Part shown: piece after piece, positions 10,931 to 20,755 of the stretch
Numbering within the stretch: position 1 is the first letter of the stretch
Layout: every line of letters begins with the position of its first letter
Origin: Lineolata rhizophorae
Taxonomy: Eukaryota; Ascomycota; Dothideomycetes; Lineolatales; Lineolataceae
NCBI GenBank assembly: GCA_010093515.1
Contig: MU001672.1
Location: 363,895 to 396,486 of the forward strand
Direction: 5' to 3'
DNA length: 32,592 nucleotides
Program-made: the position numbers and the translations under genes
Notes under the pieces: generated by a model
The model's database searches: none
What the model saw: the letters and a program-made list of their open reading frames with translations, nothing else
What the model was told of the DNA's origin: nothing

Positions 10931-10944
10931 ACTACGTACGTAGT
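10931..10944. repeat. 14-bp perfect palindrome ACTACGTACGTAGT
   Basis: The sequence is identical to its own reverse complement. A dimeric regulator could bind such a site; chance occurrence in this much DNA is also possible. Confidence 0.3.
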
Positions 10945-12580
10945 GTAGAGCGGCGGCCCGCCACCGCCACGGTTGGAGCGGAGCAAAGGGAACCCTAAGC
11001 GCCACAGGGAGATGGTGGCAGCCCTAGAAAAACACGGGAATCTGGGGTCCGACCGCTAGTAGCGAAAACGGTATGGGATTTTCAAAATGCGGTCTGATCG
11101 GAACCTCCATGTTGTGCATTCAAAACGCCTTCGTCAGTGCGTTGGACAATAACGTCCCCGTACAGAAGCTTCGTCGGCCCAAATATGGCTAATGAGGGCA
11201 TACTTTGGCGTATGTACCCACGCCCTTCCTACAAACGTTATGAACGAGCACCCTGTTCGATAAGCGTCGGAGGCTTGTCTCGGAAAGCAGTTCGCCATTT
11301 CTTCCTCTGATCAAGCAAAGCGCAACGCGCGACGAACTAATAGGACTTCGCGAGCGCGGCCGAATATCGCAGCATACTGTACATGCGCAGCGATGCGTAC
11401 GGCTCCACGGCCCTGGCAGATTAGCAGACCCTTGCTTTCCCCAGCGCAGGGCCTTTTTGACGATGTGGCTGCGGTGTTGTGGAGAAAGACGAGCGCCCGA
11501 TGGATTGTGGATGAGAATGGGGGAGCTTCTCCCCCATCAAAATTCCCACGCCACACACAAAGACTACCATTGGGGTGGAACGCGCATATCTGTCGCCGCC
11601 GCAAAGGACAAAGCGGGGGTGGCAGGGCGAACAGGACGAGGACGGACGGCGACGGTCCCTGTGGCCGGGCGGCGGCGGCGGCGGCGGCAGACGACCCCGT
11701 CGCCATTGGCGCCAAGTTGGGGCTGGTGCGTGGAGGCCCGTTGTTCGTTGCTTTCGGGTCGCTGCGAGGCGGCGGCCTCGCGGCTGGGTGGGGAGCGAAC
11801 GAGCAGGGGTGCCGAGGGGCGGGAGAGAGGTATCGCGCGGTTCCATTTCGCGACGCGATCGAGCTTTTGCGGGAGAATCGGAAAACTCGTCGAACAGCCC
11901 CTGGTCTTCTGGCTAGCCCGACATGGGATTGAGAGGGCAGGAGTGGGGGAGTTCAGTCGGGGCTTGCGAGCTTGGGGCTGCCCTAGCCCCCTTCCCCTCC
12001 CTCGGGTCCCTTCTCTTGACCGGGGCCCGCGGGGCTTCGGTGCCCGCTCCGTCGCCACCAGAGTTCTCTGCGAGAGGGGTGATGTAATACGGGAGCACGC
12101 CAGCGCGTCCGCACCGGTAACCGCTCACCTGCGGCCTTACGTTGTAAAGTGCAAGGTGTCTCAGGGATCCTGCCCCTTTCGAGCCCTGAGCAATGCGACG
12201 ACTCGATCGCTGCCAATCTGGTTGCACGGTACTAGGTGTTAGTAGTCACAAATTCATCACGCTCGCAGAAGCACCCGTTGGCACTACTAAAGGCGACCTC
12301 GGACGGCTGCTACTGCACGCGTTCCTCCAAGCCAGCCTTCGCGACATTTTGGCTCCTTTTTTGCGCTCTGCGAAAGATCCACGTCGAGCCCTGTAGCGAC
12401 CAGCCTGTTTTAGGGCCTGATCGCCAGTCCCTTTACATACGTAGTAGAGCCTGGGGGCGCTTTGGAGTGATCTGGGCCTTTCCGACCTCTTGTTCTGCTC
12501 GCGCATGCCCGCGCCACCTTTTCTAGTAGCTCGCTTTCTTTCCGCTCGTTCGCCCGAGCCGTGGCGCCGGCCGGTGTGGC

Positions 12581-12617
12581 CTATGTATGTATGTACCTAT
12601 GTATGTATGTACCTATG
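12581..12617. repeat. 16-bp tandem repeat with internal 4-bp (TATG) periodicity
   Basis: CTATGTATGTATGTAC occurs twice head to tail (12581-12596 and 12597-12612) and is followed by a partial third copy (CTATG). It is a compound microsatellite in non-coding DNA. Confidence 0.9.
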
Positions 12618-13592
12618 GGCGCGAACCGTTGGAGGAATCAAGGCAGCGACGAGGCCACGACCCGTGGGTACGCGCGATATGGCCCTTCCGTCGGGCATCC
12701 GCCCCGGCCGATGCGGTGGTTGTCCGCGAGCGCGTCCCACGGCTCTCGCGGACGAGCGAGATTGGCCCGGCAAATACTCCGCAAAGGAGGGCCCGAAGGG
12801 GCCACCCTTTTGGAATCACCGCCCACCATCTCCAGCGTCCACCTACGACCAAAGGAAGCTCGCCGGAGTCATCTGCGGCCGGGAATCTAGGAAGCTGAGA
12901 TGAACGGAGAGAGTGAGCCGGCACTCGTCAGGCCTGTCAGAATCGCTGCCGATGGTGTGCAACCGATCGATCGATGCGACAGGCGTGCGGGCGCCAAAGC
13001 CCGTGGACTTCGCAACAACACGGCCTGCGGCTGGTGGGCGGGCGGACGATCCCCATCAAATTCGTGGCTTATGTGCAAAAACCCTGGCCTATTATTTTCT
13101 TTTTCTCGCTTTCTCGAGCGCTTGAGGAAGGTGCGGCGCGCTGTGGCTTGCGGCCGTGACGGGGCAGCCACACCAAAGAGAACGCCGGCGGCCGTGCCTC
13201 GGTGTCATATGTGGCGCCAGGTAAGCTGCTGTTGGCGCTGTGCGGCGCGAAAGGCGGAGACAGAGGGAAATACATAGCAGACATACCTGGACAGGCGTGA
13301 GAGCCGCGTTCCATCCCGTCCGACCTGGAGCGCATGAGAAAAGACTCCCTCGCAAAAAGCCCCCAGGCTGACGCGACGCGGCGCCGGTGCTAGTTCCGGC
13401 CGCGCGCAGTTGGCTCTAGCCGAAATGGCCCGCACGCCGCGCAAGCCGCAGAACGGGCGAGCGCACCGCGTCCGCAGGCTTGGTCGGTGTCGAGGGCTCT
13501 CCGGCGCGGACGGAACTTGGCCGTGGGCGCGTCTGCAGGACGGGCTGCTTGGCTTCTTGGGGCGACGTAGCAGTGGGATGTGCGTGCCACCA

Positions 13593-13630
13593 GGGGGTTC
13601 ATTTGGGGGCCGGGGGGGAGGGGGCGAGGG
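13593..13630 (+). other. Potential G-quadruplex motif upstream of the FlbC-like gene
   Basis: Five runs of G (5, 5, 7, 5 and 3 bases) are separated by loops of 7, 2, 1 and 3 bases on the plus strand. This satisfies the usual four-run quadruplex pattern. It lies about 750 bp before the start codon at 14370; a regulatory effect is inference. Confidence 0.5.
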
Positions 13631-13929
13631 TACTGTGGTATAGGTAGGGACAGGACTCCCTGGGGGGGAGGGGTGTGGTCAGGTCCGCAGCTTGCGAGTG
13701 GGCCGCCCGCCAACGACGACGGGCCAGGGCAGATCCTCGCGTGTTCCGCCGGCAGCGGGCGCCGTGGCTTGTGGTGCTAAGCCCGCTAGAAGCTCCAAGC
13801 TGTTGCGTATGCGATTCTCCAGAGAATGCCATGCTGCTGCCGTCGACCCTGGTTGAAACCCTGCTCCACCAGGGCCCTGCCCTAAGCCGCCTATGTAGTA
13901 ATAAAGTCACTGTGCCTTCCTAAGAAGCC

Positions 13930-14369
13930 GTCCGCGCCGTGTCCTCTCGCTCCTCACGCAGCACACTTCCACTTCCGTCCGTTCCACACCTCCCCGTCCC
14001 TTCATATGCTCCCGTCCGCCTTCTCCACCCCGATAGTCATCTTTTCACTTTTCCTCCACCCTTGAGCGCATCGTCATCACTCCGCTCTACATCACTTCAC
14101 TCAAGCCCCATCTTCACGTCCCGCTACGCTCTCAGCGAGGCTCGGTGCATCTATCCCTTTCACACCTTACCTTGCTCTGCTCCACTCGCACCAACGGCGT
14201 GCTTGCGCGCGCGGCACAGCGCTCGAGCGAGGGACAAGACGAAAGAAGAAGCCAGTTCACCGGAGCCGCGGCAGTTCGACGATTGTGCGCCTGCCTTGCG
14301 CGCCGAGTGCACGCACCCCCCATTGGCCGACGCGTCGCTTGCGAAACGTACCTTCTCACACCGACCACA
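13930..14369 (+). promoter_or_regulatory. Pyrimidine-rich promoter/leader of the FlbC-like gene
   Basis: From about 13935 to 14200 the plus strand is dominated by C and T (TCCTCTCGCTCCTCACG and similar runs), then becomes mixed up to the start context CCACAATGG at 14366-14373. Such CT tracts mark transcription starts and leaders of highly or developmentally controlled ascomycete genes. An upstream in-frame ATG at 14145 exists, but the sequence after it looks like leader rather than protein. Confidence 0.5.
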
Positions 14370-15641
14370 ATGGACGGCAAGAACGCCTATGGTCGCCGCG
14401 TCTCGCTCCTGAACGATTCCGCGGACGAAGCTCCGGCGAAGGCAAGAGCGACAGCACAAACCGCCATCGGAAACGGCTACCGCAGGGAGCTCGTCGACGC
14501 CCCGCAACAGCGCTACAACTACTGCCCGACCGCCTACTCGGCACGAGGACCGCACTCGCGCACCTCCAGCTACTCCTCGTCCTCGCGCAGCCCGGCCTCA
14601 CTCTCCCCGCAGACACCTCCGCTCGAGAGCGGCGACTCGAGCGACTCGACAGCGATGCAGACCCCGTCGCCCGTGACGCCAGATTTCTCGTTCGAACAGC
14701 TCCCTGCGGCCTCGGCGCTGGGGATCGGCGTCGGCCAGACCGCGGCCGCTTCGCCTGGCCTATACGGTCACCCCGCCACCGGCAAGGAGTCACTTCCGCC
14801 TTTCCCGGCGGGTCTCGCTCAGGGTCTCGCCTACGCCCCTGCAGCGGCCGCCCCCGCCCAGGCGCATCCCGTCCACCCAGCAGTGGCGCCGGCGACCTCA
14901 TCGCGGTCAACATCCTACGGGGACCCGCAGCAGCAGCAGCAGCAGTCGCGGCAGCAACATCCGACAACAGCGGGTCCGTCGGCGGCAGCGGCAGCTGCAG
15001 CTGCAGCAGGGGCCGCGCAGCAGGGCAACAAGAAGAACTCGTACCCTTGCCCGCTGGCCAAGCAGTTCGGCTGCAGCGACTTCTTCACCACGTCAGGCCA
15101 CGCGGCGCGCCACGCCAAGAAGCACACGGGCAAGAAAGACGCCTTCTGCCCGGAGTGCGGCAAGGCCTTCACGCGCAAGGACAACATGGAGCAGCACCGC
15201 CGCACGCACCAGAGCGGTCGCAAGGCCGCCAAGGCGGCGCCCGTAGCCGCCGACGACCCGGCCGTCGCGAAAAAGGCCGCCGCCGGCACCACCACCAGCA
15301 CCACCGCCGCGACGAAGCCGCAACCCCACCACCATCACCACCAGCAGCTGCCCAAGCGGCCGAAGCCCGCGCCTCTGCAGGGTGACGGCCTGCCCCCGTC
15401 GCGCGTCGCGTCCATGGACATCGATTCGAGCGCGCCGACGTCGCCCGCGAGCTCCTTCTACGTGCCGCCACCGCAGCACCAATATGCGACCGGCTCGGCT
15501 TACGGCGACCCTAGCGCCGCTTACAACTCCTCGTCGGCCAACGGCGGGCCCTGGTTCGAGATGCCAAACTCCTCATCCCAGATCCGGCTCGAGACTCTGG
15601 CCATTGCCGCTTCCGGCGAGAAGCGCAAATATCATAATTAG
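14370..15641 (+). CDS. flbC: C2H2 zinc-finger transcription factor, FlbC-like
   Basis: Intronless, 423 residues from ATG 14370. The N-terminal half is Ser/Thr/Pro/Ala-rich with a Gln run (about 187-192) and an Ala run (about 205-213), typical of activation or low-complexity regions. Two adjacent C2H2 fingers follow: finger 1 C227-x7-C235-x12-H248-x3-H252 containing TTSGHAARHAKKHTG, finger 2 C260-x2-C263-x12-H276-x3-H280 containing FTRKDNMEQHRRTH. This pair, with the TTSGH and RKDN contacts, is the Nrg1/FlbC type; in Aspergillus FlbC is a nuclear regulator that promotes asexual development. A His-run linker and a conserved-looking tail rich in Tyr, Ser and Pro end with EKRKYHN. Start 14370 is chosen over the in-frame ATG at 14145 because of its CACAATGG context and the drop in coding character upstream. 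The two-finger type is secure; the FlbC assignment is from memory of the family. Confidence 0.85.
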   Translation: MDGKNAYGRRVSLLNDSADEAPAKARATAQTAIGNGYRRELVDAPQQRYNYCPTAYSARGPHSRTSSYSSSSRSPASLSPQTPPLESGDSSDSTAMQTPSPVTPDFSFEQLPAASALGIGVGQTAAASPGLYGHPATGKESLPPFPAGLAQGLAYAPAAAAPAQAHPVHPAVAPATSSRSTSYGDPQQQQQQSRQQHPTTAGPSAAAAAAAAAGAAQQGNKKNSYPCPLAKQFGCSDFFTTSGHAARHAKKHTGKKDAFCPECGKAFTRKDNMEQHRRTHQSGRKAAKAAPVAADDPAVAKKAAAGTTTSTTAATKPQPHHHHHQQLPKRPKPAPLQGDGLPPSRVASMDIDSSAPTSPASSFYVPPPQHQYATGSAYGDPSAAYNSSSANGGPWFEMPNSSSQIRLETLAIAASGEKRKYHN

Positions 15642-15869
15642 TGCCGGAAAGAAGAGGAAAGGCTTTGACCGAGCTCGGCGATTCAAGGTGCAGGGCGTTC
15701 TTGAGAACGGTCTCGACTTTTTTGCCTTTCCCGGGTTCCCTTTTCTTTTGGGGCCGGAATAGCGCCTAGCGCTGCAGCCGTACTTTCTTCTCAGCCTCTT
15801 AATTCCTGTCCCCTTCACCGTAATATTTTTATTAGTTGACTCTTTGCTTTAAGGGACTCTTGATGTTTC

Positions 15870-15875
15870 AATAAA
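15870..15875 (+). promoter_or_regulatory. AATAAA polyadenylation signal candidate
   Basis: AATAAA lies 229 nt after the FlbC-like stop codon, followed by a GT-rich and T-rich stretch (GTTTTGGTTTTTC), fitting a 3' end for that transcript. Confidence 0.45.
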
Positions 15876-18800
15876 AAAGGATTGTGGGTTATGTCTCATG
15901 CGGTTTTGGTTTTTCAGCTTGCTAGAGCAATGATCGGGCACACGGATTCATTTCTTTTCTGGGTGTTTTTCTGGCATTTAACTCCCTTGATTACGAGTGG
16001 ACAATGCGCTCGTAGCTTTCTTGGGAGATTTTTCTTTCAACTTTTTCTGCTTTTCTAACGCGGGTAGCAAGCAATAGACGCCAAAACAGCCGTCATGGCT
16101 ACGACGGGGACACATCTCGGGAGGGGTATTTGTTTTCCCACGCACCTCGGATATGGAGTCTGGAGGGAGTACGGTGTCTGAGGGCGTGCTGGCGCAATTG
16201 GGTGTTTTGAGGCGTCTCCGAAATATTTCATTTGCTTTTCTCTCTTGCTCTCCTCCCTCTTTGTGTTTGTGGTATCACAAACTCGACTACCGAGCCCTTC
16301 CCGCCCCCTTTCCAACTCCCCGCCTTCCCCTTTCCCCGATCCCATCTGCTTCATTCTCACGTTGCTAGTTATCACCGGTTGCTTTTTTTCACTTGGGCAA
16401 GGGTACATACCACAAACAGTGTTTGTTAGGGGTGGATTGCATTTCTCTAGTCTCATTGCGCTTACACTCGGCCGGCCTCACGCTCGGGCTGGCCTTCTCT
16501 TGGGTTGCAGCTTTCTGTCAACGTTTGTTTCCTCACACTTCCCAATCCCGCCTGCCCAACTTGGGCTGGGCTCCTTGCCGTCTGGTTCCCTATGCACTCT
16601 GTGTGCCGGGCTTCACACATATGCGAACACCCAATCAAGCGGCAGAGCAGGGCAGGCTTCTTTGCAAAAGGAGATCTTTTTTTTTGCCTCTCTTTTTACT
16701 TCTCTTGCTGTGGTCTTTTCTACAATGCGCCAAAGTGTTTCTGCCGCCAAAGGTCTAAAGTTATGGTGCTGCTGCCGGCAGCCTCTGCACAGGGACAAAG
16801 GGATATCTTTTTCATGTGCTGTATTTAGCCAGGAGCCAGAATACGGTTGGGCTTTCGGCCTTGACACTAAATCATCCTGGCTAAAAAAAGTGGGCTTGGG
16901 TTACGCTGCTCGTTTGTTGCCACCTGTTGCTTGCTCCATCTGTTGGGAGTCACGAGTTTGATACCATTGTATTCGAGCGGCGACCCAAGCTTCACAGGGC
17001 AGATATCCACGCACTTTCTTATTGGGTGCACCAGAAAGAGAAATAAATAAGAGAAAACTTGTTAAAAATGAGTTCGCTTCCGAAGAAAAGCGCGAAGATA
17101 ATCCTTTTCGCCATCCGTGACTCATATTTGCGGGGATCCGTCCGTCCACCTACGATTATGCTTGTGATAGCCGTCGGATGTGACTGAATAGTGCATAATA
17201 GGTGTTCTCAGGGTCCAAGGGACGATCGACCCTTTTGCGCAATACGCACGTGCTTTGAGGGGCCCTTATCCATTTTTCCCGCGTCATCGGGCATCCAGAA
17301 GGGCACGAGGGGCCAAAGGCCCCCTACCAAGAGACGAGATCTGCCCAACCGGCTCGCCCGCCTTCTGGTTCGCCTAGCGCTGCCTTACCGTGGAATCCAT
17401 CCCACCGGGGGTCGTGCCCGCTCTTCGCCTCTCCGGTGGGAAGGTCCCTTTCCACATTAGTAAGCCGGCCGCGCGGTTCACGACAATCGAGCGAGCCGGT
17501 GGGACCCGGCCCGGCGGCTTCGCGGGCGAATGGCCGGCAGGGCCGAAGAAAGGGCGAGAAGGTTCGCGCGCGGAGCATGGAGGCGGGGGGAGATGTCGTG
17601 TGCTGATCGCTTTACCACGTATGCTCTTTCGCCAAGGTAGGGGTGAACGGTGGGTGCGAAGGCATGAGGGGAGGGTGGAGGGCGATTGGACGGCGGCCGG
17701 TGGGACCGAAGCCGTGCGGGACGATGGTGGTGGGGCCGGCTCCCCGGCGCGGTGGAAAGACGATTGGGCTGGATACAAGAGGTGATAGGGTAGGTAAAGA
17801 GCGTAAGGCATAGCGTGGTGATGGCGTGGCGATCTGGGGAGGCAGGCTAGCTTGTTTGGGTAGATATGGGGAGGTTGCGGGACTGGAAACATGGGTTTCG
17901 TCGGCTTTTTTGCTCTCGTCTTTGGTGCTGGGGTTTTTGATGTGGTTTAGCTAGTAGGTAGCTAGTATGCAGTCAACAAGCAAGACACTAAATGAGGATG
18001 GGCACTATGACTGGGGCAAGTAACTTTCTTAAGCTACTTTTACTTGGTGGGAGTTGGGCTTGCCTTGTGGGTTTGAGTTACGGTCTATTGGATATTTGGA
18101 GCTTGGATTGCGGATCTCCCGCTAACTCGCAGTAACTTCCTTTGGCCGTGTATTCCAGATTGCTATTCGAGGACTACAACAAATAAAGGGACTAGGTCTA
18201 GCAGTTTTGCAATGTGGTGCCTGGCGAGAAAACTTGACAATGTGGCATCATGAGGTGAGTATGAGTTTTCCGTTGGTTGTCTCTCATTAAGTCACTGGCT
18301 TGACTTTGAGTGGCAGGGCTGGCGGGACTCAAGGAAATCAGTGGAGGACGGCGTCCACTATCAACCAACCAGGAGCCAATTTGATTCGCTTCAGATGCAA
18401 AGACCTGCAAGAGTAGCGCAGCCATGGCATTAATACTGGGTCTCTACAGAACAAAGAAAAAAAATTGTCTCTGCGCAAAAGTAAGCCCTTTTTCGCCGGA
18501 GGGCGCAACCAAGCGCCGAGAGTGCGCCGTGGAGGTGGCGACTGGATGACACCAAGCCGCAAAACCTATGTAGACCGCGACTAACACAATTATCCTTTCA
18601 ATCGTCGTCGCCCGCCAACGGCCGGTCGGGCCTCGGAACAGTTTGAGGTATGCTTTTTCCTGTGGGTGGCCGCGGCCGCGGCGCCTTAGCCCGCGTTGGA
18701 CTAATCCGCTTGTTCGCACAGCTCGAAGGTCTGCCAATATCTTGGAACGTGTGTCTTGGCGGCAACCGTTGATGGAGCTAAACATATCTAGAGAAGGAAA

Positions 18801-19300
18801 GTTTCGCTAAATCGGAAGAGGGCGGTACCCTACCAACCTTCTCGTCCCGTTTTCTTGAGCGGCAATGGTCTCCCTATTACCTAGGCTTGCGAAGGTGCTC
18901 CACACAGCGGAAGGATTTCCATCGGATCATTCCGTCTAGCAGTCACCAGGGCAGATGCTAAGCTAGCAACAAGCTGAAAGTCGAGAACACGGTAGAGCCG
19001 AGGAACCTCACCCTATCTCAGCGCACACCAACCGCCTCGCGAGACAAGTCACCCCTCACGCCAGGCAAATCCACTTTTCACGGATTGCGGCCGTTTTGTG
19101 GAGAAGTAAATCACGCAAAGCTGGCTACTTGGCGAGTAGTATCTTCCATCCGACCTCCAAAAGAATCTGACTATTTCCAGATTCGCTATTTCCCTATCAG
19201 ACGGGAAGCGGAAGCCCTTGGGATCTCGGACCGTGAAGCCCAACATATCACGGGCGCGCTTCCCTTCCACTCGGGAGCGTTCGCAACCTGAGCGCGTGGA
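15876..19300. other. Gene-free region downstream of the FlbC-like gene
   Basis: No supportable gene. Bases 16220-16760 on the plus strand are unusually pyrimidine-rich and open in several frames (up to 238 codons), giving Leu/Ser/Pro/Phe-rich translations with no domain; this looks like untranslated or promoter DNA. An ATG near 16723 follows a CT tract and opens about 79 codons, but nothing supports it as a gene. Confidence 0.45.
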
Positions 19301-20422
19301 GCCCCGAAGCTAGAGAGCGGTCGTGTTTATTTGTCTAGGACGCCATATCACGCCACGGACGGCGCTGGGAGGGGAAGAGAAATCGCCTCACGCCAGGGCA
19401 GGGATAACGGGACAGGGATGGTCGGTCGGAGGAGAAACATGCAGCTATCACACATGCAGGAACAGTATTCGGGCCTTCTGGGTTACAATTTTTAGTCACC
19501 TGCATCGGGGTCGGGTGCAAATTCGGTCCCCGCTCAGGAAAATAGATGCGAGTTGTTGACTCTGACTGAACTGTGGTGTCTCACTACGGCTACCAGGTAG
19601 TGTTCTCCAAAATTGTTTTCTCCCTCTCGCACAACGCAGTCAAAGAAAATACTATTATTCAATTCAAAGTGTTGAGTAATACCTCTGGGGGCGTTTAAGT
19701 AAGAAGGAATGATGTATAATAGAGTTTGCAGTCGGACTAGACTCCGCACTTCTGACTGAATTCAATTCGAGGTGCCTTACGTATGTTTTGAGGAAATGTC
19801 CTTAGACAAACGATCTCGACACTCCCTTTCTCCGTGGCATCTTGTTCCAAGTGCCAAGCATCATTCTTCGGCCAATTCCAATACGGAATTTCACTTTCTG
19901 TGGCTCTGCGCGACATAACCACCCACTCGAGAACGCGTCCACGCAGTAGTGGGTCTTCACATGGTCTGCCGCGACTCAATCTATTCGAGGCAATTCATCA
20001 CGACAACCAAGAAACCACCAACCTAGAACAATAGTGCAATAGGGATACCCGAGACCGCGTATAGTCATTGGTCATCTATTAAGCGCCAGCAATCCGACTC
20101 CTTCTAACCGTCAGTATACTGCTACGTCGGGCCGTGAACCAACAAGCTACTTAACACTAGCTCGCGCCCTACCAATCGATCACATCGACTGCCTTCTAGC
20201 CCTTCCCGCCACCCCACAAAACCAAACCTTCGCAACGGATATGGATCTCGCATGGATGACCCACCGGAGAACCGAGCCTGGGCCGCATTACGTGCAGGAC
20301 CCTGCAGCGGCCCACCCCAAGTAGCGCGTTGCTTTGGCTCTTGTCCCGGTGGGTGAGCAAACATGCCAAGGCGGGGAAGTGCTTGGGCGGTTCCAGGGAC
20401 GGGCTGCCTTACCTGAGCACGG

Positions 20423-20755
20423 TGGGAAGGGAGGAGGGGTACCGAGGGAGGTGGGACGGGGGAGGGGAAGGAGAGAGAGGCCGAGGAGGTCCGGCTTGAG
20501 CAACTTGACTAGGTGGAGCAAGAGAGAACGAAAAAAACGCCATTCGTGACTGGTTCACGGAATGTGGGGAGAAAACAGGGGTACGGAAGGGAGAGGCAAT
20601 TGTTGCGTCACGGGTCTTTGGGATTCCGCAGGGGAGGGGGAGGAGGGCGTAGTCCGGTTTGTGTTAATATTGTGCGACTACGGAGTACGGTGCGGTACGT
20701 TATTCGGGATGTGAGTCGACAACGAGGGGGTTGGAGGGGGGAGGGGAGTTTGGAT
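20423..20755 (+). other. Cluster of G runs (purine-strand asymmetry)
   Basis: Repeated GGG to GGGGGG runs occur at about 20423-20475, 20632-20648 and 20728-20747, interspersed with A. The first block alone has more than four G runs with short loops and could form a quadruplex on the plus strand. Function unknown. Confidence 0.4.
20678..20693. repeat. Dispersed 16-mer CTACGGAGTACGGTGC, copy 1
   Basis: Identical to 27904-27919. Its core TACGGAGTA is close to palindromic (reverse complement TACTCCGTA). Flanking sequence is not shared, so it may be a motif or the trace of a small element end. Confidence 0.4.

Larger units (their letters stand above)
9601..13929. other. Gene-free region far upstream of the FlbC-like gene
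   Basis: No supportable coding sequence. Long frames at 11393-12242 on both strands overlap one another and are Arg/Gly/Ala-rich without motifs. The stretch holds a (GGC)n run near 11670, a 16-bp tandem repeat at 12581-12617 and a strong G-run cluster at 13593-13630. It probably acts as upstream control DNA or encodes an untranslated transcript; this is inference from position only. Confidence 0.45.

Noticed and set aside
11393-12242. Overlapping 100-260 codon frames on both strands
   Set aside because: They compete with each other, are Gly/Arg/Ala-rich around a GGC run and show no motif.
14145-14369. N-terminal extension of the FlbC-like frame
   Set aside because: The ATG at 14145 lies in the pyrimidine-rich leader; the sequence up to 14369 is not protein-like and 14370 has the better start context.
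16245-16961. 238-codon Leu/Ser/Pro-rich plus-strand frame
   Set aside because: Product of a CT-rich stretch that is open in several frames; no domain and no start context.
19490-19550. GGGTGCAAATTCGGTCCCCG, resembling a tRNA T-arm
   Set aside because: The loop does not match the T-loop consensus and no acceptor stem pairs.
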